Below, piece by piece: positions 7,987 to 15,721 of a DNA stretch of 26,719 bases (position 1 is its first letter; each line of letters begins with the position of its first letter). The position numbers were made by a program, and so were the translations under genes. The stretch comes from JBBCJT01 sp037190665 (lineage in GTDB: Bacteria; Pseudomonadota; Alphaproteobacteria; Acetobacterales; Acetobacteraceae), in assembly GCA_037190665.1 (NCBI GenBank), contig JBBCJT010000142.1:1-26719 (forward strand), read 5' to 3'. The notes beneath the pieces are model-generated. The model worked only from the letters and a program-made list of their open reading frames with translations. It did not search any database and was not told where the DNA came from.

Positions 7987-8073
7987 GCTGTCCGGCCCCG
8001 ACACCCCGGCGTGTCTTCGCAAGCGGTAGAACCTTCCCGGGAGTATGTAAATATTCGGCCGCTGTCCGGCCCC
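7987..8073. promoter_or_regulatory. Candidate operator region in the divergent gap
   Basis: The 181-bp gap between the divergent acyl-CoA dehydrogenase and TetR-fusion genes contains two symmetric elements. A 16-bp near-palindrome, GACACCCCGGCGTGTC, spans 8000-8015 with one mismatched pair. A perfect 13-bp direct repeat, GCTGTCCGGCCCC, occurs at 7987-7999 and 8061-8073, 74 bases apart, about seven helical turns. TetR regulators usually bind short palindromes in such gaps. No convincing -35/-10 pair was found. Function is inferred. Confidence 0.45.
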
Positions 8074-8144
8074 TTTCGTGTGTCCCGATACCGCAAAGAG
8101 GCGCTGGACATACCCGCCGGTGCGGCACTAAGCTACCCGTCAGT

Positions 8145-9911
8145 ATGTCGGCTTCCGCAATCACCTCCCGCGCCGATCCGGCCTTCGGCGATCTCGCGCG
8201 CTGGGAAGCCGCGGCCCGGGCCATCGCCAGCGCGCCCGGCCAGGACGAGAACTCTGCCGACGTGCTCGGGCAGTTGCGGGATGCCGGACTGCTGCGCCTT
8301 CCGCTTCCCGCGACCGATGGCGGGGCGGACGGATCGCTTCTTGCGTCGGTCATCACGGTCGAGATGCTTGCCGGCATCCGGATCGACGCCGCGTTGCTGC
8401 TCACCGAGATCAGCATCGGCGCCGCACCGCTGCTGGAAGCCGCGACGGATGCGCTGAAGCACGTCGTCCTGTCCCCGCTCGCCGGGGGGCATGCCGTCTT
8501 TCGCATCCTCCGCGACCCCGATGGCAGCTTCGGCGATGCCCCGGGCGTGGCCGCCACGCGCAGCGGAGATGGAAAGGGCTGGACGCTGCGAGGCGACGCC
8601 ACATCTGGCCCTGTCGTCATCCCCGCATCGTCGCGCACCATTCTGTTCGCCAGCGGCCCCGGAAGCGGCGCGCTGTCGGCTTTCTGCATTCCGCAGGATC
8701 AGCCTGACGACGCCGGCGCGCGCGGGAAGGTGCAGCTCGCCGCCTCCGCGGACGAATCCATGCTGATCGGCCGCCCCGGCAACGCTGCGTCGCTGGCGGC
8801 GAGAGTCCGCACCGTGCAGCGCGTGCTGGTCGCGGCACAGCTTCTCGGCCTGTCGCAGGCAACGCTTTCAGCCGCGCTGTCGGACCGACGGGCAGCCGCT
8901 GGCAGCCCCCCGTTGCGGCTTGCCGACGCCATGGCCGACCTGTCGGCCACGCGTCTGCTGCTGCATCAGGCCGCCCGCATGCACGATGCGGGCGAGGAGG
9001 CGGAAGCCGTGGCCGCCATGGCGCGCATCGCCGCCACGGAAGCATCCGCGCGCCTGATGCGCTGCCTCACGCGCCTGATGGAGGAAAGGCCGGACACCGA
9101 TCCGCGCCATCTCCTCCGGTTCCTCCAGGCACGCAGGTCCCTCGGGGCCGATGTGCCGCCGGATGCGGAGCGCAGCCTGCTGCTGCGCCGCGACGTCCCA
9201 CCGCCGTTGAAAGCCGAGCATGTCCCGATGAGGACCCAGCCGCCTGCCCGTCTGCCCGAGCCCGCAAGCCGGCCGGTGGAGATCCTGGACGCCGCGGCGG
9301 ACGCCTTCACGCGGCAGAGCTACGATGCGACCACGCTGGACCAGATCGGTGACGTTCTCGGCGTCACCAAGGGCAGCATCTATTATCACTACCGCAGCAA
9401 GATCGACCTCTTCATCGCCGTGTACCGGCGCGCGATGGAGATGAACATCGAAGCCGTCGCCCCCATCGCACGGGGCCAGGATGCACCCGCCCTGCGCCGC
9501 CTGCATCGGATGGCGCACACGCATTCGCTTCAGGTGATGAAGCACCTGTCCTACCAGCGCGTCGCCGTGCAGGGACTGGAACTGCACCTGATGGGTCGCG
9601 CGACGGAGGAACAGCGCGCACGGCTGCAGGAGATCATCAGCCTGCGCGACGAGTATGAGGATCTGTTCACCGGCGTCATCGCGGAAGCGATGGATGCGGG
9701 GGAACTTCCCCCGCTCGATCCACGGCTGATGGTCAAGCCGTTCTTCGGCGCGATCAACTGGACGACGATGTGGTACCGGCCGCGCAGCGGAGAGACCGCT
9801 GCCGATCGCGACGCGCTCGCCACGCGTCTGGCGGATTTCGTCGTCAACGGCCTCGGGCAGCCCAGTCCCGAAGCCATGTCGGCCGGCGCGTCCGGGCGGA
9901 AGAAAGCCTGA
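8145..9911 (+). CDS. Acyl-CoA dehydrogenase-like pseudoenzyme fused to a TetR regulator
   Basis: One continuous 588-residue frame. Residues 1 to about 315 follow the acyl-CoA dehydrogenase layout (ADVLGQLRDAGLLRLPLP at the start, a beta-rich middle with GKGWTLRGDAT, then helices from VQRVLVAAQLLGLSQATL). The active-site features are missing: no TEPxAGSD, no RxQFG Arg, no IYEG Glu. A linker of about 60 residues follows. Residues 376-588 form a complete TetR protein with the helix-turn-helix LDQIGDVLGVTKGSIYYHYR (about 398-417) and a KstR2-like ligand domain ending NWTTMWYRPRSGE. KstR2 senses an acyl-CoA, which fits this setting. ATG at 9228 (residue 362) could start a normal 227-residue TetR alone, but has no clear ribosome site. 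The ribosome site at 8145 is also weak. It heads a rightward gene set and probably controls both flanks. Confidence 0.85.
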   Translation: MSASAITSRADPAFGDLARWEAAARAIASAPGQDENSADVLGQLRDAGLLRLPLPATDGGADGSLLASVITVEMLAGIRIDAALLLTEISIGAAPLLEAATDALKHVVLSPLAGGHAVFRILRDPDGSFGDAPGVAATRSGDGKGWTLRGDATSGPVVIPASSRTILFASGPGSGALSAFCIPQDQPDDAGARGKVQLAASADESMLIGRPGNAASLAARVRTVQRVLVAAQLLGLSQATLSAALSDRRAAAGSPPLRLADAMADLSATRLLLHQAARMHDAGEEAEAVAAMARIAATEASARLMRCLTRLMEERPDTDPRHLLRFLQARRSLGADVPPDAERSLLLRRDVPPPLKAEHVPMRTQPPARLPEPASRPVEILDAAADAFTRQSYDATTLDQIGDVLGVTKGSIYYHYRSKIDLFIAVYRRAMEMNIEAVAPIARGQDAPALRRLHRMAHTHSLQVMKHLSYQRVAVQGLELHLMGRATEEQRARLQEIISLRDEYEDLFTGVIAEAMDAGELPPLDPRLMVKPFFGAINWTTMWYRPRSGETAADRDALATRLADFVVNGLGQPSPEAMSAGASGRKKA

Positions 9912-9967
9912 GCCGCGCACGCATTTCACGGGACCGGCATCCCGGCAAGCAAGACATCGGGGGAAAC

Positions 9968-11056
9968 ATGAACATCAGCCTGGTCCCGCCAACCGGGACC
10001 GATCCACAGGCAGTCGCCTGGGACGCCGTCGCCGAATGGTACCACGCCTACTTCACCGGCATGGTGATGAGCACCGTGGCACGGCGCAGCACGCGCGAGG
10101 CGGCGGACCTCGTGTTCCACATCTTCCGCCGCCAGCATCTCGAACGGTTCCTGCCGGGGCTGGAGAAGCTCGGCCTTGCCGGCCTGCCGCCCGCCGTCGC
10201 CGCGGGCCGGTATCACTATCTCTCCAACGCCATCGGCGGCGTGTCCGTCGAGTATGTCGAGGAATCCGAGCGCAAGGTCTGGGTCCGCTACCCGCCGCCG
10301 CGCTGGGCATGGCATGGCACCGCCATCTGCGCCATTCCGGGCGAGGTCTCGCGCGCGGTGCTGCGCGGATGGCACGCGCACAACGGCGTATCCCTCGGCA
10401 ACCCGCGGCTCGGCTTCGTGTGCACCAAGCAGGGCGTGGACGGCCAGCCGGGGCTCGAGGGCTACTACTGCGAATACGACCATGATCTCGCACCGGAGGA
10501 GCGGTTGCGCTTCGCCCGCGGCGAGGAAGCGCCCGACTTCGATCCGGCCTGCGCGCCCGTCCTGCCCACCGCGATCTGGCCGGCGACGCGGCTGCGCAAG
10601 GCGCACCGCAACTACGCCATGGAGTATGTCCGCACCGGCCTGCCGGAGATGGTCGCACTGTTCGGCCCGTATGACGGCGCCTTCCTGGGCGGGCTGACCG
10701 GCCGGCTGATCGGCATGCAGTTCTATGCCGGGACGGCGCGGCGGCTCGGCCTGGCGCAGTCCGACGATCCCGAGGCGTTCGCCCGGTTCATGGTCGCGCT
10801 CGCGACCGCGCAGGGCGACGATGCGCAGATCGTCCGCGACGATGACGGCATCGGCGTGCGGCAGACCGGATGGAAGCTGATGTCCGGCCTGACCGATCTG
10901 CATCCCGCGGTCTTCGATGCGTGGAACGGCCTGCTGGAGGGCGCACTGTCCGCGCATAACCGCCGACTCGACCTGATCGTCACGCAAAGGCTCGACCGTG
11001 GGGATCCAGCCTTCGTCTGGCGCGTCCGCCCGCGCGGCAAGCCCGGCCCGTTCTGA
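9968..11056 (+). CDS. Unrecognised protein with internal duplication
   Basis: A 362-residue soluble-looking protein that I do not recognise. No signal peptide or membrane helix is evident. The two halves resemble each other. A helical stretch comes first in each (EWYHAYFTGMVM and NYAMEYVRTGLP). Later come a W/L-x-AHN motif (GWHAHN at 134-139; LSAHN at 327-331) and a beta segment (RLGFVCTKQGVDG and RLDLIVTQRLDRG). The first half carries several Cys residues (121, 152, 168, 195). The start has an excellent GGGGGAAAC site. It lies between the TetR fusion and a CoA-transferase gene with short gaps, so a role in handling the same acid or its CoA ester is plausible but unproven. Confidence 0.8.
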   Translation: MNISLVPPTGTDPQAVAWDAVAEWYHAYFTGMVMSTVARRSTREAADLVFHIFRRQHLERFLPGLEKLGLAGLPPAVAAGRYHYLSNAIGGVSVEYVEESERKVWVRYPPPRWAWHGTAICAIPGEVSRAVLRGWHAHNGVSLGNPRLGFVCTKQGVDGQPGLEGYYCEYDHDLAPEERLRFARGEEAPDFDPACAPVLPTAIWPATRLRKAHRNYAMEYVRTGLPEMVALFGPYDGAFLGGLTGRLIGMQFYAGTARRLGLAQSDDPEAFARFMVALATAQGDDAQIVRDDDGIGVRQTGWKLMSGLTDLHPAVFDAWNGLLEGALSAHNRRLDLIVTQRLDRGDPAFVWRVRPRGKPGPF

Positions 11057-11070
11057 GCGGGTATGGCAAC

Positions 11071-12270
11071 ATGACCCAGCAGAGCCTGACGGGGCTGCGC
11101 GTCATCGACGCATCCCGCGTACTGGCGGGGCCATACTGCGCACAGATCCTCGGCGATCACGGCGCGGACGTGATCAAGGTCGAATCGCCGGACGGCGACG
11201 AGACGCGCAGCTTCGGCCCGCCAGTGAAGGACGGCAGCGCCGCCTACTACCATTCGCTCAACCGCAACAAGCGCGGCATCGTTCTCGATCTCGGCCGGGA
11301 GGCGGCGCGCGATGTCTTCTGGCGCCTCGTCGCCGGCGCCGACGTGCTGATCGAGAATTTCAAGGCGAGCACGCTGCGGTCCTGGGGCGTGGCCGACCCG
11401 GAGGAGATCGGCCACCGCTATCCACGGCTCGTCCATTGCCGCATCACCGGCTTCGGGGATGACGGGCCGCTCGGCGCGCTGCCGGGCTACGACGCCGCGG
11501 TACAGGCCGCGGCCGGCCTGATGGCGACCAATGGCGAGGCGGAGGGGCCGCCGATGCGGCTCGGTATCCCGGCCGTCGATCTCTCCACGGGCATGCAGGC
11601 GGCGATCGCAATCCTCGCGGCACTTCAGGAGCGCAACCGCTCCGGCCTGGGACAGCTCTGCGACATCGCCCTGTACGACTGCGCCCTGAGCGTCGCGCAT
11701 CCGCATCTGGCCAATTATCTGTGGTCCGGCACGGAGCCGCGGCGTCACGGCAACGGCCACCCGAACCTCGCGCCCTACGATGCATTCGAGACGCGCACCG
11801 GCTGGATCTACATCTGCGTCGGCAACAACCGGCAGTTCCGGACGCTGTGCGAACATCTGGGCCAGCCGGAGATCGCGGCCGATCCGCGCTTTCGGAGCAA
11901 TCTGGCGCGCACCGAGCACCGCGACGCGCTGACATCCATCCTGCGGGCCGCCCTTGCCGGCATCGACGGCCCGACCTTCGCCGAGGCGCTGCTACGCCTT
12001 GGCGTACCCTGCGCGCCGATCCTCGGCATCGGCGAGGCGGCCGCGGCGGCGCACACGGCGCATCGCGCCATGGTGCTGGAGCAGGACGGTTACCGCGGCC
12101 CCGGCATCCCGGCGAAGCTGCGCCGCACACCCGGCCGCTTCAGCCGCCCGCCACCCCGGCAGGGCCAGCATACGCAGGAGATCCTGCGTGAGCTTGCCGA
12201 CGGGCCGGAGGACATCGCCGCGCTGGAGCGGGCCATCGCGCCCGGCGAGACACTGCCGCAATCGACATGA
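11071..12270 (+). CDS. CaiB/BaiF family (class III) CoA-transferase
   Basis: A 399-residue class III CoA-transferase, which moves CoA between carboxylic acids through an aspartyl-CoA anhydride. Seen are the N-terminal GLRVIDASRVLAGPYCAQIL, VIKVESP, NRNKRGIVLDL, IENFKAS, and the catalytic Asp141 in PGYDAAVQAAAGLM. The central NGHPNLAPYDAFET and C-terminal GVPCAPIL segments also fit. It starts 14 bases after the preceding gene and is followed closely by a Bug receptor gene. The grouping suggests an imported acid is activated here and then oxidised by the nearby dehydrogenases. Donor and acceptor are not readable from sequence. Confidence 0.93.
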   Translation: MTQQSLTGLRVIDASRVLAGPYCAQILGDHGADVIKVESPDGDETRSFGPPVKDGSAAYYHSLNRNKRGIVLDLGREAARDVFWRLVAGADVLIENFKASTLRSWGVADPEEIGHRYPRLVHCRITGFGDDGPLGALPGYDAAVQAAAGLMATNGEAEGPPMRLGIPAVDLSTGMQAAIAILAALQERNRSGLGQLCDIALYDCALSVAHPHLANYLWSGTEPRRHGNGHPNLAPYDAFETRTGWIYICVGNNRQFRTLCEHLGQPEIAADPRFRSNLARTEHRDALTSILRAALAGIDGPTFAEALLRLGVPCAPILGIGEAAAAAHTAHRAMVLEQDGYRGPGIPAKLRRTPGRFSRPPPRQGQHTQEILRELADGPEDIAALERAIAPGETLPQST

Positions 12271-12302
12271 CAAGCCGGAACACCGGCATCGGGGGAACGG
12301 AC

Positions 12303-13277
12303 ATGACGACACGACGCAATGCCCTGCTGACGGGCTTGGCCAGCCTTGCGCTGCCGGCGCTTCCCGCGGCCGCCAACGAGGGATTCCCGACCAAGCCGAT
12401 CAGGGTGATCCAGCCCTATCAGTCGGGCTCGACCACCGAACTCTTCGGCCGGCTGCTGGCCACGGAGATGGGGCAGGTGCTGGGCCAGCCCCTGGTGATC
12501 GAAGCCAAGCCGGGCGGCACAGGCACGCTCGGCACCGGGGAAGTCGCGCGCAGCCGGCCGGACGGATACACGCTGCTGATCAACGCCTCGATCCAGGTGA
12601 TGTATCCGGGCATGTTCAAGAACCTGCCCTTCGACCCGGTGAACGACTTCGCGCCGGTCGGCATTCTCGGCCGTGCGCCGATCATCATCGTCGTGCAGCA
12701 GGCGTCCCGCATCGCCGACTTCGCGTCGATGATCGCGCTGGCACGCGCGGAGCCGGGCAAGCTCACCTTCGCATCCGGCGGCATGGGGTCGCTGCCGCAT
12801 CTGACGGGCGAGCTGATCAACCTGCACAGCAACGTCCAGATCACGCACGTGCCCTACAACGGCACCGGCCGCGCTATGACCGACGTGGTGGCCGGACACG
12901 TGGACATCCTCTACGCGTCCGTCGCCAGCGCGGCGCCACTGATCGAAAGCGGCAGCCTGCGTCCGCTCGCGGTGACGTCCGGCGCACGGCTTGCCTCGCT
13001 GCCGCAGGTGCCGACCGTGGCCGAATCCGGCATCGGCGACTTCGACGTGACCTCCTGGTACGGCATGTGGGCGCCGAAGGGCGCGCCGGCCGCCATTGTC
13101 GGCCGGCTGAACGGCGCGATGCAGGAAGCCGCCCGCATGCCCGGCGTGCAGGAACGGCTTCGGACGAACACGGCGGTCGCGAGCGACCTGGCAGGCGCCG
13201 AGCTGGACCGGTTCATCCGGGTGGAAAGCGACAAATGGCTGGATGTGATGCGAAGGGCAGGCATCCAGCCGCAGTAA
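12303..13277 (+). CDS. Bug-family (TctC-like) solute-binding receptor
   Basis: A 324-residue periplasmic receptor of the Bug/TctC family, used by tripartite tricarboxylate transporters to bind organic acids. The N-terminus RRNALLTGLASLALPALPAA is a signal peptide cleaved near residue 25. The mature part opens FPTKPIRVIQPYQSGSTTEL and contains KPGGTGTLGTGEVARSRPDG and HVPYNGTGRAMTDVVAGHVD, all standard for the family. ATG at 12303 was preferred over 12267 because of its GGGGGAAC site and because it begins directly at the signal peptide. No TctA/TctB membrane gene is in the window. It is the last rightward gene of this set. Confidence 0.92.
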   Translation: MTTRRNALLTGLASLALPALPAAANEGFPTKPIRVIQPYQSGSTTELFGRLLATEMGQVLGQPLVIEAKPGGTGTLGTGEVARSRPDGYTLLINASIQVMYPGMFKNLPFDPVNDFAPVGILGRAPIIIVVQQASRIADFASMIALARAEPGKLTFASGGMGSLPHLTGELINLHSNVQITHVPYNGTGRAMTDVVAGHVDILYASVASAAPLIESGSLRPLAVTSGARLASLPQVPTVAESGIGDFDVTSWYGMWAPKGAPAAIVGRLNGAMQEAARMPGVQERLRTNTAVASDLAGAELDRFIRVESDKWLDVMRRAGIQPQ

Positions 13278-13311
13278 CGGCACGGCCCGCCCAAAGCACG
13301 ACCGCCACCGC

Positions 13312-13989
13312 CTACGTGCCCGCGGTGAGCAGCGGCGCGACGATCGCCGCGTGCTCCCGCAGGTCGCGCTCCATCGCGGCGCGCGCCGCATCCGCATCGC
13401 GCCGGTCCAGCGCGCGAAGAAGATCGTCGTGCGGATGGCCGGCCGGGGAGACCGCGCGCGGTTCGAGGAACAGGAGGTTCATCGTGGGCCCGCCCTGCGT
13501 CCACAGATTCTCCACCACCCGCTGCAGCACCGGCATGCGGGCGATGGCGATGAGGCTGAAGTGGAAGCGTTCGTTCTCCGCCAGCACGGTCGCCGCATCC
13601 ATCGCATCCCGGGCCTGCATCAGGCGGGCATGGATGGCGCGGAGTTCCTCGATCTCGTCCCCGGTCACCAGGGCAGCCGCCCGCGAAGCGGCGCGCCCCT
13701 CCAGCTCGACGCGAAGGTCCATGATCTCCGCATGACGCTCCGGCGTAAGGCGCGGCACCGAGGTCATGCCGCGGGCATCGAGTTCGAGCGCGCCCTCCGA
13801 CACCAGCCGCAACAGGGCCTCACGCACCGGCGTCGGGCTCACGCCCAGCTCCGCGGCCAGTTGCCTGTGCACCAGCTTCTGGCCGGGCGTTAGCCGCCCG
13901 CCGACAAGCGCACCGCGCAGCCGCCGGTAGACCTTCTCGGCAAGCGTCCCGTCCCGGTCCACGGGCAGCAGCGTCGTTTCAGCGGTCAT
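13312..13989 (-). CDS. GntR-family transcriptional regulator, FCD domain
   Basis: A 225-residue regulator. Residues about 15-80 form the winged helix (KVYRRLRGALVGGRLTPGQK, LAAELGVSPTPVREALLRL). Residues about 85-220 form the all-helical FCD ligand domain. Likely metal-site residues are Asn139 and His143 in NERFHFSLI, His187 in GHPHDDLL and His213 in LREHAAIV; the first ligand is often Asp, here Asn. FCD regulators commonly sense organic acids. The gene follows the leftward catabolic operon after a 124-base gap and converges on the Bug gene. It could control either neighbour group. Confidence 0.92.
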   Translation of the reverse strand: MTAETTLLPVDRDGTLAEKVYRRLRGALVGGRLTPGQKLVHRQLAAELGVSPTPVREALLRLVSEGALELDARGMTSVPRLTPERHAEIMDLRVELEGRAASRAAALVTGDEIEELRAIHARLMQARDAMDAATVLAENERFHFSLIAIARMPVLQRVVENLWTQGGPTMNLLFLEPRAVSPAGHPHDDLLRALDRRDADAARAAMERDLREHAAIVAPLLTAGT

Positions 13990-14017
13990 GGCCGAACCTG
14001 CCCGATGCGCGCGGCCG

Positions 14018-14073
14018 GGCCGTCAGGCAACATGCCCCATGACGGCCGCATCCTTCGCGTCACGCGCATGACG
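14018..14073. promoter_or_regulatory. Inverted repeats upstream of the GntR gene
   Basis: The 124-base gap 13990-14113 has no gene. GGCCGTCA (14018-14025) and TGACGGCC (14040-14047) form perfect 8-bp arms around 14 bases. Next to it, CGTCACGCGCATGACG (14058-14073) is a near-palindrome with one mismatched pair. Neither is followed by a T run. They may be a regulator site, or an end or pause signal for the operon. This is speculative. Confidence 0.3.
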
Positions 14074-14113
14074 GGGCCGTGGCACAGGTATCGGCCGCGC
14101 CACGACCCCGCTT

Positions 14114-14509
14114 TCATGCCGGGGTGAACATCGGCACGGGCGTGCCTTCCTCGCTGAGGATGAAGACGAGCTTTACCTTCTGGCCGATCTTCAGCGCATC
14201 GAAGTCGCATTGCACGATGTTGGTCATCATCGTGGTGCCTTCCGCCAGCCGCACATAGGCGATGGCATAGGGCTCCGGCGCGCGGCGCATCACGCTCCAG
14301 GAGTAGATCTCCCCGCTGCCGGATGCCTCCCTCCACTCCGTCCTGTCGCTGAAGCAGTGCGGGCAGATCGCGCGCGGATACCAGTGCGCCTTTCCGCACG
14401 CGGTGCAGGTCCTGACCATCAGCCTGCCCTGCTTCGCCGCGTCCCAGAACGGCTGTGTCTCCGCATTGGCCTGGGAGAACGGGATCTTGCGCTGAACCAT
14501 GTCCGCCAT
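14114..14509 (-). CDS. DUF35 Zn-ribbon/OB-fold protein, partner of thiolase-like protein
   Basis: A 131-residue protein. An N-terminal helix (QPFWDAAKQGRL) leads to a zinc ribbon with Cys35, Cys38, Cys49 and Cys52 (CTACGKAHWYPRAICPHC), followed by an OB fold (SGEIYSWSV, AIAYVRLAEG). This is the classic layout of DUF35 proteins, which pair with thiolase-like enzymes and help gate acyl-CoA access, as in the Ltp2-ChsH2 aldolase of steroid degradation. It starts 5 bases after the thiolase-like gene ends. It is the last enzyme-related gene of the operon. Confidence 0.92.
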   Translation of the reverse strand: MADMVQRKIPFSQANAETQPFWDAAKQGRLMVRTCTACGKAHWYPRAICPHCFSDRTEWREASGSGEIYSWSVMRRAPEPYAIAYVRLAEGTTMMTNIVQCDFDALKIGQKVKLVFILSEEGTPVPMFTPA

Positions 14510-14514
14510 CGGTG

Positions 14515-15684
14515 TCACTCCCGCTCCATGATTAGGGTCGCGCTGCCGTGCCGCGAGCCGAGCATCCCACCGGTGCCGTGCGCGAGGGCAAGACCGCAAT
14601 CCTTCACCTGCACGGCCGGATGCGCTTCCCCGCGCAACTGGCGCACCGCCTCGATCACCTTGGTGATCCCGCCGCGATTGGCCGGGTGGTTGTTGCACAG
14701 CCCGCCGCCATCGGTGTTGAACGGCAGCTTGCCGACGCCGGAGATCAGGTTGCCGTCGGCCACGAAGCGGCCGCCCTGCCCCTTCTCGCAGAAGCCCAGA
14801 TCCTCGAGCTGCATCAGCACGGTGATCGTGAAGCTGTCGTAGATGGAGGCGTACCTGATGTCCGCCGGCGTCACGCCCGCTTCCGCGAACGCGGCCGAGC
14901 CGGTGCGCCGCGCGCCCGACCATGTCAGGTCGACATCACCGCCAAGCTGGCCCTTCACCGTTTCCGCACCACCCAGCACCTTGATCTTCGGGCGCTTCAG
15001 GCTGGCGGCGATCTCCGGCTTCACGACCACCAGCGCCCCTCCGCCATCGGAGATGACGCAGCAATCAAGCCGGTGCAGCGGATCGGCCACCATCGGCGAA
15101 TTGACGACATCCTCCACGGTGACGACGTCGCGCAGCATGGCGTGCGGGTTGTGCTGCGCGTGATGCGAAGCCGCGACCTTGACCCAGGCAAGCTGCTCGG
15201 AGGTGGTGCCGTACTCGTACATGTGGCGCATGGCGCACATGGCGTAGAGGTTCACCACCGTCGGCCCGTAGGGATACTCGAACTGCACGTCGGGCTGCGC
15301 GGGATTGCCGGCGCGGGGCGCGGTGCCGGTGGCGACGCCCTCGCTGCGCGGGCGCCCGGCCAGCGTGATCAGCGCCACGTTGCACTTGCCGGCCGCGATC
15401 GCCTCCGCCGCGCGGGCGACATGGGCGATGTAGGTGCACCCGCCGAGGTCGGTCGCGTCGGCATGGCGGACCCGCAGGTTCATGTAGTCCACCATCGACA
15501 GCGGCCCCATGCCCGGGGCGTCGCCCGCGCAGAAGTAGCCGTCGACATCGTCCTTGGTCAGCCCGGCATCTTCCAGCGCGCCCTTCGCGACTTCCGCATG
15601 CAACTGGGCCAGAGACTTGTCGGGCGCCTTGCGGGTCGGGTGTTCGTAGGCACCCGCGATGTACGCCTTGCCTCTGATACTCAT
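14515..15684 (-). CDS. Thiolase-like (SCP2/Ltp2-type) acyl-CoA enzyme
   Basis: A 389-residue thiolase-fold protein of the lipid-transfer/SCP2-like branch. Seen are DAPGMGPLSMVDYMNL, DLGGCTYIAHVARAAEAIAAG, VISDGGGALVV, YDSFTIT and NTDGGGLCNNHPANRGGI. Cys83 is the only candidate nucleophile, and by hand alignment it is about one residue off the normal site. The final catalytic Cys of true thiolases is replaced by His in LAHGTGG. With a DUF35 partner directly downstream, a retro-aldol acyl-CoA cleavage (as in Ltp2-ChsH2) is at least as likely as thiolysis. The ATG at 15684 is preceded by a modest AGGA site. Confidence 0.88.
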   Translation of the reverse strand: MSIRGKAYIAGAYEHPTRKAPDKSLAQLHAEVAKGALEDAGLTKDDVDGYFCAGDAPGMGPLSMVDYMNLRVRHADATDLGGCTYIAHVARAAEAIAAGKCNVALITLAGRPRSEGVATGTAPRAGNPAQPDVQFEYPYGPTVVNLYAMCAMRHMYEYGTTSEQLAWVKVAASHHAQHNPHAMLRDVVTVEDVVNSPMVADPLHRLDCCVISDGGGALVVVKPEIAASLKRPKIKVLGGAETVKGQLGGDVDLTWSGARRTGSAAFAEAGVTPADIRYASIYDSFTITVLMQLEDLGFCEKGQGGRFVADGNLISGVGKLPFNTDGGGLCNNHPANRGGITKVIEAVRQLRGEAHPAVQVKDCGLALAHGTGGMLGSRHGSATLIMERE

Positions 15685-15721
15685 CGGATTGTCATTCCTG
15701 GTCTTCTCTGATTGTCGAGTG

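Noticed and set aside
6861..8111. 416-codon minus-strand frame overlapping the second acyl-CoA dehydrogenase
   Set aside because: Arg-rich out-of-frame shadow; the other frame carries all family motifs.
13278..13311. Terminator between the convergent Bug and GntR genes
   Set aside because: Only a 6-bp GGCACG/CGTGCC match with a loop of about 30 bases was found and no T run, so it is not supported.
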